Source: Albula goreensis (taxonomy: Eukaryota; Chordata; Actinopteri; Albuliformes; Albulidae). From it: a stretch of DNA of 64,000 nucleotides. Shown in pieces: positions 36,026 through 47,107 of this stretch. The stretch is from contig CM040741.1 in NCBI GenBank assembly GCA_022829145.1, forward strand, positions 47,548,180-47,612,179. Reading direction: 5' to 3'. The number at the start of each line of letters is the position of its first letter. Within the stretch, counting starts at the first letter, position 1. The translations under genes and the position numbers were made by a program. Below the pieces are notes generated by a model, which did no database searches, was not told where the DNA came from, and saw only the letters and a program-made list of their open reading frames with translations.

Positions 36026-37909
36026 AATTGATCTTTTTTTCATTCTCTTAGTCCTATCTTATTGGTGCATATTCCCTCCTGTCTCCAGCCATGTCTCTCA
36101 GTGTTCATTCAGCTCTGCACACACTGGTGGTGCTGGTGGTGGTGGAGAGGGCGGGGGTAGAGATAGGGAGGGGGAGAGAGGGAGTGAGAAAGAGTGACTT
36201 ACTGTGAAATATCTTGCTCTGTGGACTCCCGGAATGTCTTATCACCTCTAAATCCCACACCTGTTCCCCTTCACTCAGTGAGACGGGAGATTGGCTATCA
36301 TGCTGGGCGCTTTGCAGGCTAATTGGACCATGCAGTAGATTGTGCAGGTCCTTGACTCCAGCATAGATATGCATTCCAGATCATTCCTCATGCCTGTTTT
36401 GTGTTGTAAAATCATGCCATTAACATTTCAGGAAGCGTGCTGGCCATGGCCATGCTTTCATTGCAGCAGAAGTCATCGCATCACTCTGCTACCTTTCATG
36501 ACAGCCCCTCTGAACATCAGGCAGCTGAAACATAGAGGCTCTCAAAGGTCACATCACAGCCATCTGTGCTTATCAATGTCACCCCATCAACCCAAATGTC
36601 AATCTGACAGACATAATCAATGATTTCAATATACTGCATAGTAATAACAGTCAGATGCCCTACTTGAAATAGTCATATAGATTTCCTTTACATATATCCC
36701 TGTATGCACATTTACTATTTTTACTAGCAATGGAAATTATAAAAGTAAGGGTTTTTAAAATAGATGACATCAGAGATGGATTGACAGACATATTAAATTA
36801 ATCCCCCAAGGCGAAATTCCGAGTATGCAAATATTCACCGTGCAGTAGAAATGAAAGAAATAAAGGTAATGACTGGTTATTTAAAGTCTACAGTGCAATG
36901 CATATATTGACACATTACTGTTAAAGTATTATTGTATTTGATGTTTAAAGTGTGCTTTGGACAAAAGGATTGGTGGATGATTCTATTTCCTGGACTGGTG
37001 GTCAGAAATTTTCATTATGTTCCTGGACTGTTATGAGTATCACCATTTCAATGATGCTTTTAACCTCAAATATTTCTAATGTTTTTCTAATACTTTTACT
37101 TTTTATCTAGGGTATTACCTTAAATACCAATGACACCAGTAAAAACAGCTTGTGTTTCCAAGATAATATGGTAGATAATGGATGGATTATGTTGAAACAT
37201 ATTTGTGGGATGTTTAGAAAATCAGGTTTATGTTTTTGAGGATGTGATGTCATTCAAAACACAGTGCATGTTCTAAACATAGTCAATTCTCTGATACTAA
37301 ACAAACAAATTGACAAGCTTTCCCAGCCATGAAACTGATCAATTAACTTTAGAAGTCTAAAAGCTTGCTAATCAATCGTTACAGATGAAAGACAGTTCCC
37401 ATGGAAACTTCTCTCTGATAATCATCACTGAGAGTTTTCTCTTTGATGGCCCTGGTCAGCTCTGCCCCCTCATCATTGCAAAATTATGCATAACACATCA
37501 GTGACAGAAGAAACATCAGTACTGTAATATTTGTATTAGTATTAGTATTGCAATATTTCAGTGTGGGAATGAGTATATAAATATCGGGAGGGATAGAGAC
37601 AAGAAGGAAGAGAAGAGAACATAAGAAAAAGTGTCAAAGGCTTAAAGCAGAGGAGGTACAAAAAACTACAGTAAAAAATACAGTACAACCTAAAGCATAC
37701 ACCTTTACTGGAACCTCCTTTAGTTTGATCTCTGCTGTCCGGTTAGAAGTGTTTAGTTTTGTTGGGTATTTATATGCAAATGGAAACTGGAACCTTTGGG
37801 GCTGGGGGGGGGTTCTCTGGCATTAAAGACAAAAGCTTTTACCTATGAAAAGTTCACGTGGTACCTCACCTTTGTACATCTGGAGAAACTCTAAAGTGGT
37901 GTTGAAGGT
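36026..37909. other. gene-free interval
   Basis: A GGTGGTG / GGGAGAGAG purine-rich patch lies at 36124-36190 and a G9 run near 37803. Otherwise AT-rich, with no gene. Confidence 0.6.
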
Positions 37910-38350
37910 GGCTTCTTCTAGCAGAGCATGTGGCCGGACCTTTGAGGGCTTTGGAGAAGCAGGCTCAGGCTAATATGCAGGTGTGGGGCAGGCCCCGCTA
38001 AAGCACCATCTCATGTCAGGAGTGAAATGGGTTTAATGGCGAGCAGTCAGGCTGAAGGGGATATTCTCGGTGGCTGTGACCGGCCCAGTGCTCCTGAAAG
38101 CTGTCAGGACTCTGCAGGTTAAGTAACTCTGAGTGTTAAGGTTAGATAAATGCAGCAGAGCAGCTGTTATAAAGACCCCTGGGGATGCGGCTTTGAGTTT
38201 GGATTAACCTCTGTGAGGGAAAACAGGAACTCCTGCCCTAATAGAGCTCTGAGCCACGGGAGGTCCAGACCTTTCCCATGTGAGACCAACAGCCGTAGCA
38301 TTTATGTTAAATTAAGTGCCATTAGCACAGAGAACCAAGATTTAACAAAG
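37910..38350. promoter_or_regulatory. candidate regulatory segment, GC-balanced and non-repetitive
   Basis: The stretch has higher GC than its flanks, no simple repeats, and words such as GTGGCCGGACC, GGTGGCTGTGACCGGCCC and AAATTAAGTGCCATTAGC. The 80-codon frame at 38150-38392 shows no protein family. Conserved enhancers often look like this, but only alignment can show it. Confidence 0.22.
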
Positions 38351-38511
38351 ACTTTGAAAACATACAATAGGTGCAGTGTTCTGGACTTTTAAGCAGGGGA
38401 ATTCTGAACCTTATTGTGACTCTGTTTTGAGTGAGAGACTTTTAAGTAATCACACATAAAAGATCAGAGGGATAAAACAGTGTATTTGTATTTCCCTGTG
38501 GGTGTGCTTTG

Positions 38512-38547
38512 TGTGATTGTTTGTGTATATGTGTGTGATTGTGTGTG

Positions 38548-38581
<34 letters not shown>

Positions 38582-38590
38582 ATGTGTGTA
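38512..38590 (+). repeat. (TG)n microsatellite
   Basis: A pure TG run at 38539-38580 is flanked by imperfect TGTGTAT/TGTGATT units. Confidence 0.97.
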
Positions 38591-38663
38591 TATGTTTCTA
38601 ATCACGAATTGTTCAGAAATTAGTGACAGAAACAACTGAAAATTTAAACTGAGAAGTCACAGA

Positions 38664-38678
38664 CACCAGGGGGCGCTG
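38664..38678 (+). promoter_or_regulatory. CTCF-type motif
   Basis: CACCAGGGGGCGCTG matches the vertebrate CTCF core (CCASYAGRKGGCRS-type) at nearly every position. CTCF anchors chromatin loops, and a site 23 kb upstream of efna5 could bound its regulatory domain. The same string also occurs in some dispersed fish repeats, so the match does not prove occupancy. Confidence 0.45.
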
Positions 38679-38808
38679 ACTGCTCTGTGTGACAGTAATA
38701 AGAGCAATGACGTTATCTCCAACGTTTCTGTCCCTGTCTCATGACCTCATGGATGAAACATGTATCAGCTTACCCACCCTTCATAAAGGAGCTGACAAGA
38801 ATCCCTAA

Positions 38809-38822
38809 CCCCCCCCCCCCCC
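38809..38822 (+). repeat. C14 homopolymer
   Basis: Fourteen consecutive C. The length is likely to vary and to be a sequencing-error hot spot. Confidence 0.95.
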
Positions 38823-39699
38823 AACCCTCTTCCCAGCAAAACTTCCATCATGCTACGCTCTGTTCATTCTCATATTCCACAAACATCCAGGGAGAGGGCA
38901 TAGAAGAATTTACACCTTACATTACTCCACTGCCCTGTGGTAAAGTCTGTTTGTTAAAGTACAGCCTGATGCTGTACTGAAAATATGCATGATAATTCCT
39001 TTTTAACCCTTTCAACTGTTTATTTTCATCTAATTCTTCTTCTTCTCAGTATTATTGTGTTACTATTAAAAACTAATTGTGTGGGTAATATTGCATTCTG
39101 TGTGTGTGGTATTATTGTATGTGATACTGCATTTTATATCAGGATGGTTTCATTGTCACTCCCATTGGAGTATAATGGTGCATACAGCATATGACACATC
39201 CATTTCACATGCACATCTAAAATGTACAAACGAACTCAAGGTACTGGCTTAATAAGGCCAGTTATAATTCATTGGTCCCAATAACAGTCTGATGTTATGA
39301 TTTCTTTCTTCTTCATCACAATGCCCATCGGGACACATTTTAACAGGCGCATGTAATGTTCACAGCAGTTCACATTTTAACAGGTGGAAAGCGTACAAGA
39401 GCAGTAATGGTGTGTAGTTTGAGATCGCAACAAGGTCACACAAATTTGTTCCACAGTATCTATTCATTACAGGGCAGATTTAATGAACGTTCCCTGGAGT
39501 GAGGGAAATCTAATGTCTGTCACCCAACACGGCACACAATCATGTCCCATGTGTGTACATACTTCACACTTCCTACCCTAATATTTGTAATTTGCATTTC
39601 TAATACATTTTCCAGTGAAAACATCACACATATATTTGCAAACTAAATGCTGAGCTGATAATAATGATGATAAAGACAACTCGCTGATACATGAACAAA

Positions 39700-39960
39700 T
39701 TTCCCTCCCGGTGTGAAAATGCTGCTGCTGTCATGGAGTCTCTCATCAGAAACACAGCTAGCGCGCGTGTGTGTGCGGCATGTCTCCGATGATTAATATG
39801 TAGATGATGTCTAAATGTGTGGTTGCTGGGGCATCGTCGCTATCTGCCTGCTGATGTGAAATGTCTCCCATTAACAAAATATTAATATAAAAATCCAAAT
39901 CCATTCATCTTCCATTGCAATTCTGACATTAAGATTTATGTCATGTACTACGGACAAAGG
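39700..39960. promoter_or_regulatory. candidate conserved non-coding element
   Basis: A non-repetitive stretch with CTAGCGCGCGTGTG, GATGATTAATATGTAGATGATG, GGGGCATCGTCGCTATC, CCCATTAACAAAATATTAATA and CATTGCAATTCTGAC. It mixes isolated CpG with homeodomain- and octamer-like AT words and has no open frame. Confidence 0.27.
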
Positions 39961-40491
39961 AACATTGTAACAAAATGGTAATTAGAGGTGTCTCAGAGAC
40001 TTTGGTTTGCTTTTCCGTTTTGTGAAATGCTGGAAATGCAGGTATACCTCAGACATACAGGTGGGCCTTAGATTCTGCTTTCATTGTTTTATCTATTATC
40101 TGTATTACCTGGCTCAGACTGGGTCATTTTCATTGATGGGGGAAAATTAAAAATCTAAATCAAAGGCAGAGACATCATCTCCAATGAAAGCCTGTTCGGT
40201 ATATTGAATATGACAAGCTCTGCCTCATGAAGATAATTTAAAGAGTAATGATTGAGTTCCACTTTAGTGTTTTCTGATGGAAGTGCAGGATTCCGCTCAG
40301 AGGGTTTTAGATGTTAAATTAGGCTGCCGTTACAAAGCTTGTTTACAGCTGATCTTACAGAAATGTAAACCACAGATTCTACCAACACAAATGCTTTACA
40401 AAAATGCATCACTCTCCTCCCTATGGAATGACTGTAATACTGTTCTACAACTGTGATATGTGAGCAGAAATATATTCTACCTCCCAACTTC

Positions 40492-41185
40492 CCAAACCAG
40501 GTCATGGGGACCCACTATATGCACAGATTTTCATTCAAACCACAGTACCACCCTCTTAATTGTAGCAAGCTGTTATTTGTTCTCAATTAAACACAATTAA
40601 CACATAATCACATAATCATCTGAAGCCTGTTTTGCCTTAAGGCCATATTATACCAGAAATATTTATGCATGAAGAGCATGCCCCATACTCAAATCCCAGT
40701 ATAGATCACATCAGCATGTTTTTATTTTTAGTAATGTGCTATGTGACAACCAGTCTATAACTGGGAAGTGAAAATAATACAGGTCTAGGTGAAAGTGTGG
40801 AGACACTGGTTGCTGAAATAAAATAATTTGTTCAAAATGAAGAGTTCAGTGGCATAGCAAATGACAAAGGGCCAAACTTGCATTCTGCCAAAATTTTTGA
40901 AGGAAAAAAGAATATATTGGAATTTAAAGATATGGTTTAGCAACATTAATTGATCAAGAACCAGCATACACAGTGGGTCCTCAGGATGGAGTTTGAGAGG
41001 CAAAGCTCTAACTGTTGGTATCCCCATCCCTGGCCCTGGAAAGCCCCTGGATGTGCTGGGCTCCAGTGTTACTATCCCATTGTTATTAAAGCAGTTGATC
41101 ATAGCCTTAAACAACTGGCATGTGAAATGGACATAAGTGGGGCACACCTCCAGTCTGGTTTCAGTCCTGACTAATTAACTACCTA
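40492..41185. mobile_element. composite of inverted 'overview' repeats, probably a diverged non-autonomous element
   Basis: A motif of the type CCAAACCAGGTCATGGGGAC, then CCACTATATGCACAGATTTTC, starts near 40493. Its reverse complement reappears at about 40950-41005 (CAGCATACACAGTGGGTCCT and on), and a further forward-oriented relative follows at about 41020-41070 (CCATCCCTGGCCCTGGAAAG). This lexicon (paired 'ccctggtcctggagagcc' and 'ttttgttccaacc' blocks with TTAATTA) is a frequent interspersed repeat in fish genomes in my recollection. No coding capacity is seen. The boundaries are where the similarity stops and are approximate. Confidence 0.5.
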
Positions 41186-44100
41186 AATAAAGACCTCTAA
41201 AAACATAACAGGCTGCGTGTATTTCACATTTTCCGTGACTGATCTTTGTGCTACAAGGCTCGTTCTTTCACTGCGGCCCTGAGAAGGACAGATGTGACAT
41301 TATTATGGAGTCTTTTATCTCTGTAGCCTCTGCTACTGCCATTCACACACATTCCATATGCCCTTTACCCAGTCTGGTCTAACTGTCTTAAATTCTCCCG
41401 ACTCAATAAGAAAAGCTCCTGCATTTACAGTGCATCTTATTAATAGTATAAAAGTGTATTAATAGAAATAAATTCATTAAATTTGTCCAACCTGCCCAGT
41501 TACTGCCTCAGTAGGCACTTTTTAATTGAAGCCAGATTTTTCTGTCAAGATTTGTGTGATTTATTCTTCTGACACTTTTCTATAATATATACCCATCGTT
41601 CACCTTGAAGGGCTGTGAATAATTTGAGCTGTGCTGGTGTTTGGAAGCTCACTCTCTTAATGTTTGTTTGAAACTGTCAAATCTGACTATTGAACTTAAC
41701 AGCGTTTCAAAAAACCTTCTGACAATGTGTGGATATCAAACCCTTACCTTTCAGTCTGGATTTTCTGCAGACTTGAGGAGTGAACATTTCCTCACTTCTT
41801 CCCTATTTTGCTCGCTTAAAAAAACAGTGAAGGTAGTGAGATGTCAAGCAGCTTAAAATGTGTCTGAGATTTAGATTAAAATAGTTTTCATAGTTGAGTG
41901 ATGCTTGAGTCACAGACACAGTGGAAAAGCTCAGAGTCTGGGGTGTTTAAGTCTGCTGTGCAAAATTTAAGAGGGCTACTCCCTACTGTTGCCCTTTCCC
42001 TCACTCCCCGTTTCCCCCCCTCTCAAATGATCACTATGATCCTGGAGGGAGGATCTCCACATGGATCAATCAGTCATCCCTCCCCCCTTTGAGTATCGAT
42101 CTACACCATCTAACCTATCATTCATCCCTGTGCCGTACCCTCTCCCCTGCAATCTCACACCTGCAGAAATAAAGATGGAGAGGTTCACAGTCACATACAC
42201 ACAGGCGGGCACACAGAGCAGCACCCGCCTCATCAGGAGGTCAAGAGGGCGGTACAGAACAGTGCAGAAGGTTCTGACTCTAATGGAAGGAGAAACTTTA
42301 AATGAATGGGCAGCAATAATATTGGTAAAGAGAGAGACAAGGGCCTTGTGAGGGAGGCTGCCTGGAGCAGATTGCAGTTGTAAATGAGGAGCTTGCACAC
42401 ACATGACGTGCCATCGATAGGAGGCTGAGAGTGATGCATGGCCTCTCCAGCACTGGGCTCCAGCACATCAGTCAGAGTACGAACCCAAAGCATCACGTCA
42501 AGTCCCGCTGGAGAGGAGGGATGTGAACTCCTTCCCAACATTAACATGTACAATATGAAATAAAACAGAACGATCTGTGATATTTAAACGTCCGCGAGAA
42601 TTCACAAACACGCACGCACAGATACACACATGCATGCATATGCTTACATTCACTCAATTCACTCACGCACATGCATACACACTGAGACTGACACTCTTAC
42701 AATCCCCATGCAGGCACACACATGCACACACGTGCACACACATCAGCACATGCACAAATTCTCTTATGAAGCAGTGTTGTCCCAGTGCTTCCTCATATAT
42801 CCAGTACTGGTGCACAGTCTATACCATGGCTTTCGGGGAGGTAACTTTTTTTTGACTGGGGGGAGGGCGGGTCTTTTGCTGGTCATCAAGCTAACATTTG
42901 CGGTAGAAGACGCTTCTGGCTCTGGTTGCTCTTCAGAGTCGATTGGCTTAGATTATTTGGTAAATCCAAAATTTGCTAGTTAGCTAACTTGATTTCTTTT
43001 TGAGATATCTGTATGCTGACTATAAAACAGAGAAATGAAAAAAGAGAAAAAGAAATTCAGCACACACAGACTGACAAGTGGGATGAAGAAAGTTTGTTCT
43101 TTTCTGATCTTTGAGTTAAAGTGAGTGAAGTTTATGATATTGTGCCGCCATGCTTCAATAGTGATGGCAAGAATAGCATGCATGCTGGTATTGTTATTAA
43201 AGTGAATTAGTGACGAATCACCCTCATGCATGAATCATGAATCATCAATAATAGCCTAATTTACTCATGATCCATGATAATGAAGACACAGAAACATAGA
43301 AATGCATGGCAGAAATAACACATTGTCAATATTTTAGAAACCCCCCAAAATCCCCCAAAAAACCCAAAAAGTCATGTTTTCAGGGGAACTCATGTCTTAT
43401 TAAGAGGAGCCAAGCTCCCCCTGGCTGCCCTGTAGTTCGCACCCTGTTGCCGCACCTACATGAAGTTCTGCCTGTTCCCACAACTGTGCTTACATCACTG
43501 TCACCAGATTCCAGACCCTGTTCAGTGCCAGTGAGGAGGACAATCCCAGCCTTCATTGGCTTCTAGTAATAACATGATGCTGCTTCTTAAAGCACAATCC
43601 AATTAGGATCATCTCCATCGACTACATTTCTGAACTTGCCAGACCCTCTAATCCAATCACAGGTCACAACATTCCAATCCACGGATGTACAGTACACACA
43701 GTCATAGCTCATATGACAGGATTAAGCACAAAAACAAACTCCCTATTGACCTGCTTTAAGGACCAGGGGAGAGCTGTCTGATAGATTTACACAAGGTATC
43801 TCTGTCGAAATTCCTGAGGTCTATGTACGTAAATGATGAGTAACATTGCATGCCATTGTAAATACCAGGTTTTACAGTGTACTTAGAGCTGTGTTAGTGA
43901 TGCTGAACGTGTACTGGATCCTGTCAGGAGTCTCCACTTAGGCATTTGTATCTGGAGGCAACCAGGAGGCCTGTACCGTACCAAGTCCCACTTGTTGGCT
44001 GACACTTCAAACCCACAGTCTACTGTGGAGAGTTTGAAGGGCCAGCTACAAACATCCTTTGAATTTGTCCCAGAAGACTCCATCTTTGCAAAAAATGGTA

Positions 44101-44499
44101 TACATTTCTATTAAGAGATTTTGGATACATAATTTTGTTTTACTCTCATTTTCTTATGAAATGTAGTGGAGTTTGTAATCTGCAGCAGAGCAGAGTCATT
44201 TACAGTGTGTAGACCTGTCTCTCTCCTCTATACAGACTGTACTCACATTTTATCTTTAACTGTGTATGAAATGGGTTCTCCCCCTGTACGTACCATATAT
44301 TATCCATAATTAGCAGGCATTTGAGAGCAGGATTACATTATTGCTTACTTCCTGTTGGCTGGGAAAAAAACTTTGACAAGTTTGCATTAAATTCTAAAGG
44401 CTGGCTGTGACAGGTTGTTTTTAAACACTAATTATCTCAAGCTAAGTGAGGGAGGGCATTGTTTGTTGGGAGCCCTGTTGAATGTGCCTTTTCTGGGAA
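41186..44499. other. gene-free interval
   Basis: Apart from the CA/CATG-rich tract there is no feature. Frames at 42061-42553 overlap on both strands and change character with frame, so they are not supported as genes. The Pro/Ser/Lys-rich frame at 43306-43566 also lacks any domain. Confidence 0.55.
42602..42755 (+). repeat. imperfect CA/CATG-rich alternating purine-pyrimidine tract
   Basis: CACGCACGCACA, ACACATGCATGCATATGC, CACGCACATGCATACACAC and CACATGCACACACGTGCAC follow one another with short breaks. Alternating purine-pyrimidine stretches of this kind can adopt Z-DNA. The open frames here are artefacts. Confidence 0.8.
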
Positions 44500-44660
44500 G
44501 CCACTGCAGAGCTACCTGCCATAAGTGTGCTCCGTACATTACTGACTTACTGACTCGTTAGCGCTAACGAGGCCCTCTGACACGCTGCCTCCAATTAACA
44601 GCTCTTAATTAACAAAGTTAACTTCTAATTGGAGCTGTGTGGTGTGTAGTTTGACAGGTA
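44500..44660. promoter_or_regulatory. candidate conserved enhancer: palindromes and ATTA sites
   Basis: An 18-bp perfect palindrome, CTCGTTAGCGCTAACGAG, lies at 44554-44571. It is followed by CTCCAATTA (44589-44597), TTAATTAAC, GTTAAC and the inverted TAATTGGAG (44626-44634). Dense ATTA/TAAT cores are the binding words of homeodomain factors, and the mixed composition differs from the plain AT-rich desert around it. Enhancer function is inference. Confidence 0.35.
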
Positions 44661-45431
44661 AACGAGTCAGGCATAGCACTGGCAGGCAATCTGCAGATTC
44701 TGAAGTGGGGGGAGGGGAAGTGGGTCTTCTGTAGGCTTGTTACTGATAAGAGGAATGTGTCTTTTATAATGCTGAGAGTTTAAATGACTTAAATGACTTG
44801 AAGGCAGTATCTTCTTCTGTTCTTCTCCTTGGCTCATTATCCTTGCTTCAGTTTGTCCTTTGCTTTCATTAGACAAAAACAATCTAATGGATTTAGCTTC
44901 TTGTTCTTATAATTGTTTTCACCACCACAGTTCATGTCTTGCACAGACATTATGTCCTTCAATTTAAATGATTTTGTATTTAACATTTTAGTACAGATGT
45001 TTTTGGGTACAGAGAGGAGGTATTTAGGCCCTGATTGGTTGACAATTACAGATCTGTGGTCTATCACCATGGATTGGCCCCAGGTACCAATATGGGAGTG
45101 AAAGTCTGCATGTGGAGTTGAATAGAGAGGGGAAAAAAGCAAAATAGACCTTCTTGGCACTCATTGTGCTTGCAGGTGAAAAAAAAATCATCTCTAATTC
45201 AGGAATGACAGCTGTTTTTTCCTTGCTATCTGTCTGATTCTTTTACTTGACCTTGACGCTTGGAAAACATACCTCTAGAGGTAAGCAAACTGTAGCGCTT
45301 AAACATTATGAAAATGACATGCCCCTTCAAAGCACAATTATTGATTCAAATCAGTGTAATTAATAGCATATTGTTGCTGTGCCCATTTTTAGCTTCATGA
45401 CCACCTCTCTTCATCTGTCTCATCACCATGA
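44661..45431. other. gene-free interval
   Basis: AT-rich. Open frames overlap on the two strands. No feature recognised. Confidence 0.6.
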
Positions 45432-45680
45432 CAGTATACTGTGATACTCTACTGCACTGTACTCCACTATGATGCTGTACTACTCTACTGTACTGTCATC
45501 TACTGTGCTACCCTACTGTACTCTTATGTGCTAACCTACTATACTGTAGTCTACTGTGTACTGCACTCTGCTTTGCAAACCTATTGCACTGTAGTCCACT
45601 GTGCTACACTACTGTACTGTACTCTCCTGAGCTGCCCTGTACTGTGATGCTCTCCTGTGCAGTCCTACACTGTGACACAG
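45432..45680 (+). repeat. degenerate CTACTGTACTG tandem repeat
   Basis: Words such as CTACTGTACTG, TACTCTACTG and CTGTGCTAC recur throughout with an irregular period of roughly 10-20 bp. Base usage is strongly restricted to combinations of TACTG/CTGTA. The open frames over it are repeat artefacts. Confidence 0.85.
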
Positions 45681-45984
45681 TGTTGTATGTGCTGCTCCAT
45701 TGTGTGCACGCTCTCTGATTTATCCATCAGAAGGATGGCTCAGCACAGAGCGCAGGCTGATGTTTGGGTGGATACAGGGGGCGGAATACTGTGCCCATTA
45801 TTGTGTTTTCAAACAGTTAATGGTGCCATTACAGCGCCATGAGCCAGCAACCCCACATGTCATTATCTCCTGCATCTCTAACAGCAATGAAAACAAACAC
45901 TAACGAGCTCCCCCTCTCTGGCCTGCTCACAGGGCTCTTCAACAGCAATTAGCAACCAGGCCAAGCATCCGGCTCAGTTCAACA

Positions 45985-46078
45985 CCCACGCTGTGATCAC
46001 TGAGCACGCTCGCACAGTCATTCATCCACCTCTGCTGTGATCACTGCGCACGCTCGCTCAGTCACTCAACCGCCATCA
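45985..46078 (+). repeat. two 44-bp units, apparent relatives of the 33-bp minisatellite
   Basis: CTGTGATCACTG(A/C)GCACGCTCGC begins at 45991 and 46035 (44-bp offset), each followed by (A/T)CAGTCA(T/C)TCA and a CC-rich stretch. The core GCTCGCTCAGTCA-TCA-CC is the same order of words as the 33-bp array 400 bp to the right and its terminal partial copy (CTCAGTCATTCCTCTACCTCTG). It may be the ancestral, unexpanded form. Confidence 0.6.
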
Positions 46079-46480
46079 ACACAATGTACTGGTGCTGGTA
46101 TTAAATATGTCTCCACCCTTTTGAGTTGTTGAACCTGCTGAGGTGGATCAATGCCTCGCTCGAATAATGAGGAACCAGTTAATGAATTACATTATCAGCT
46201 GATAGTAATTTAGGAGGAAACTACCAATGCCTTTAATTTGAGTTCATTTTAATCAGTAGAGGCTATTTATTATAATATTTATAAAGATACATATTGTATA
46301 CTTCCAAGCAGTTGTTTTTAATTGGTTACTGCTGAGGTGGGATCCTTTGTCTGGGGTCAAATGTGAGGTCATGAGGCTGGATGATTCTCTTTGGTTTGCT
46401 GATATCGAGGGAACTCAACTGGTCCTGGGCCTCTCTTCAGCAAAGGCCTATGGCATGCTCCCTCATCACTGCCTCTTCAT

Positions 46481-47107
46481 TCATTCACCCACCATGAAGA
46501 CACGCCAGCTCAGTCATTCACCCACCATGAACACGCGCTAGCTCAGTCATTCACCCACCATGAACACGCGCTAGCTCAGTTATTCACCCACCATGAACAC
46601 GCGCTAGCTCAGTTATTCACCCACCATGAAGACACGGCAGCTCAGTCATTCACCCACCATGAACACGCGCTAGCTCAGTCATTCACCCACCATGAACACG
46701 CGCTACCTCAGTTATTCACCCACCATGAACACGCGCTAGCTCAGTTATTCACCCACCATGAAGACACGCTAGCTCAGTCATTCACCCACCATGAACACGC
46801 GCTAGCTCAGTTATTCACCCACCATGAAGACACTCTAGCTCAGTCATTCACCCACCATGAAGACACGCTAGCTCAGTCATTCACCCACCATGAAGAGACG
46901 CTAGCTCAGTCATTCACCCACCATGAACATATGCTAGCTCAGTCATTCACCCACCATGAACACACGTTAGCTAAGTCATTCACCCACCATGAACACACGC
47001 TAGCTAAGTCATTCACCCACCATGAACACATGCTAGCTAAGTCATTCACCCACCATGAACACACGCTAGCTAAGTCATTCACCCACCATGAACTTACGCC
47101 TGCTCAG
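46481..47107 (+). repeat. 33-bp minisatellite, 19 copies
   Basis: The unit is TCATTCACCCACCATGAACA plus CGCGCTAGCTCAG (33 bp), repeated 19 times with no length change. Two positions define sub-families: GAACACGCG versus GAAGACACG, and CTCAG versus CTAAG. The CTAAG type is confined to copies 15-18, and the CGCG type to the left half. A twentieth, partial unit (TCATTCCTCTACCTCTGTGC) follows. Open frames over it are a by-product of the 33-bp period. A related but older pair of units lies at 45991-46075. Confidence 0.95.

Noticed and set aside
42061..42553. Three overlapping frames of 96-112 codons
   Set aside because: Competing frames on both strands without domains; the region is Pro/Ser-rich by composition only.
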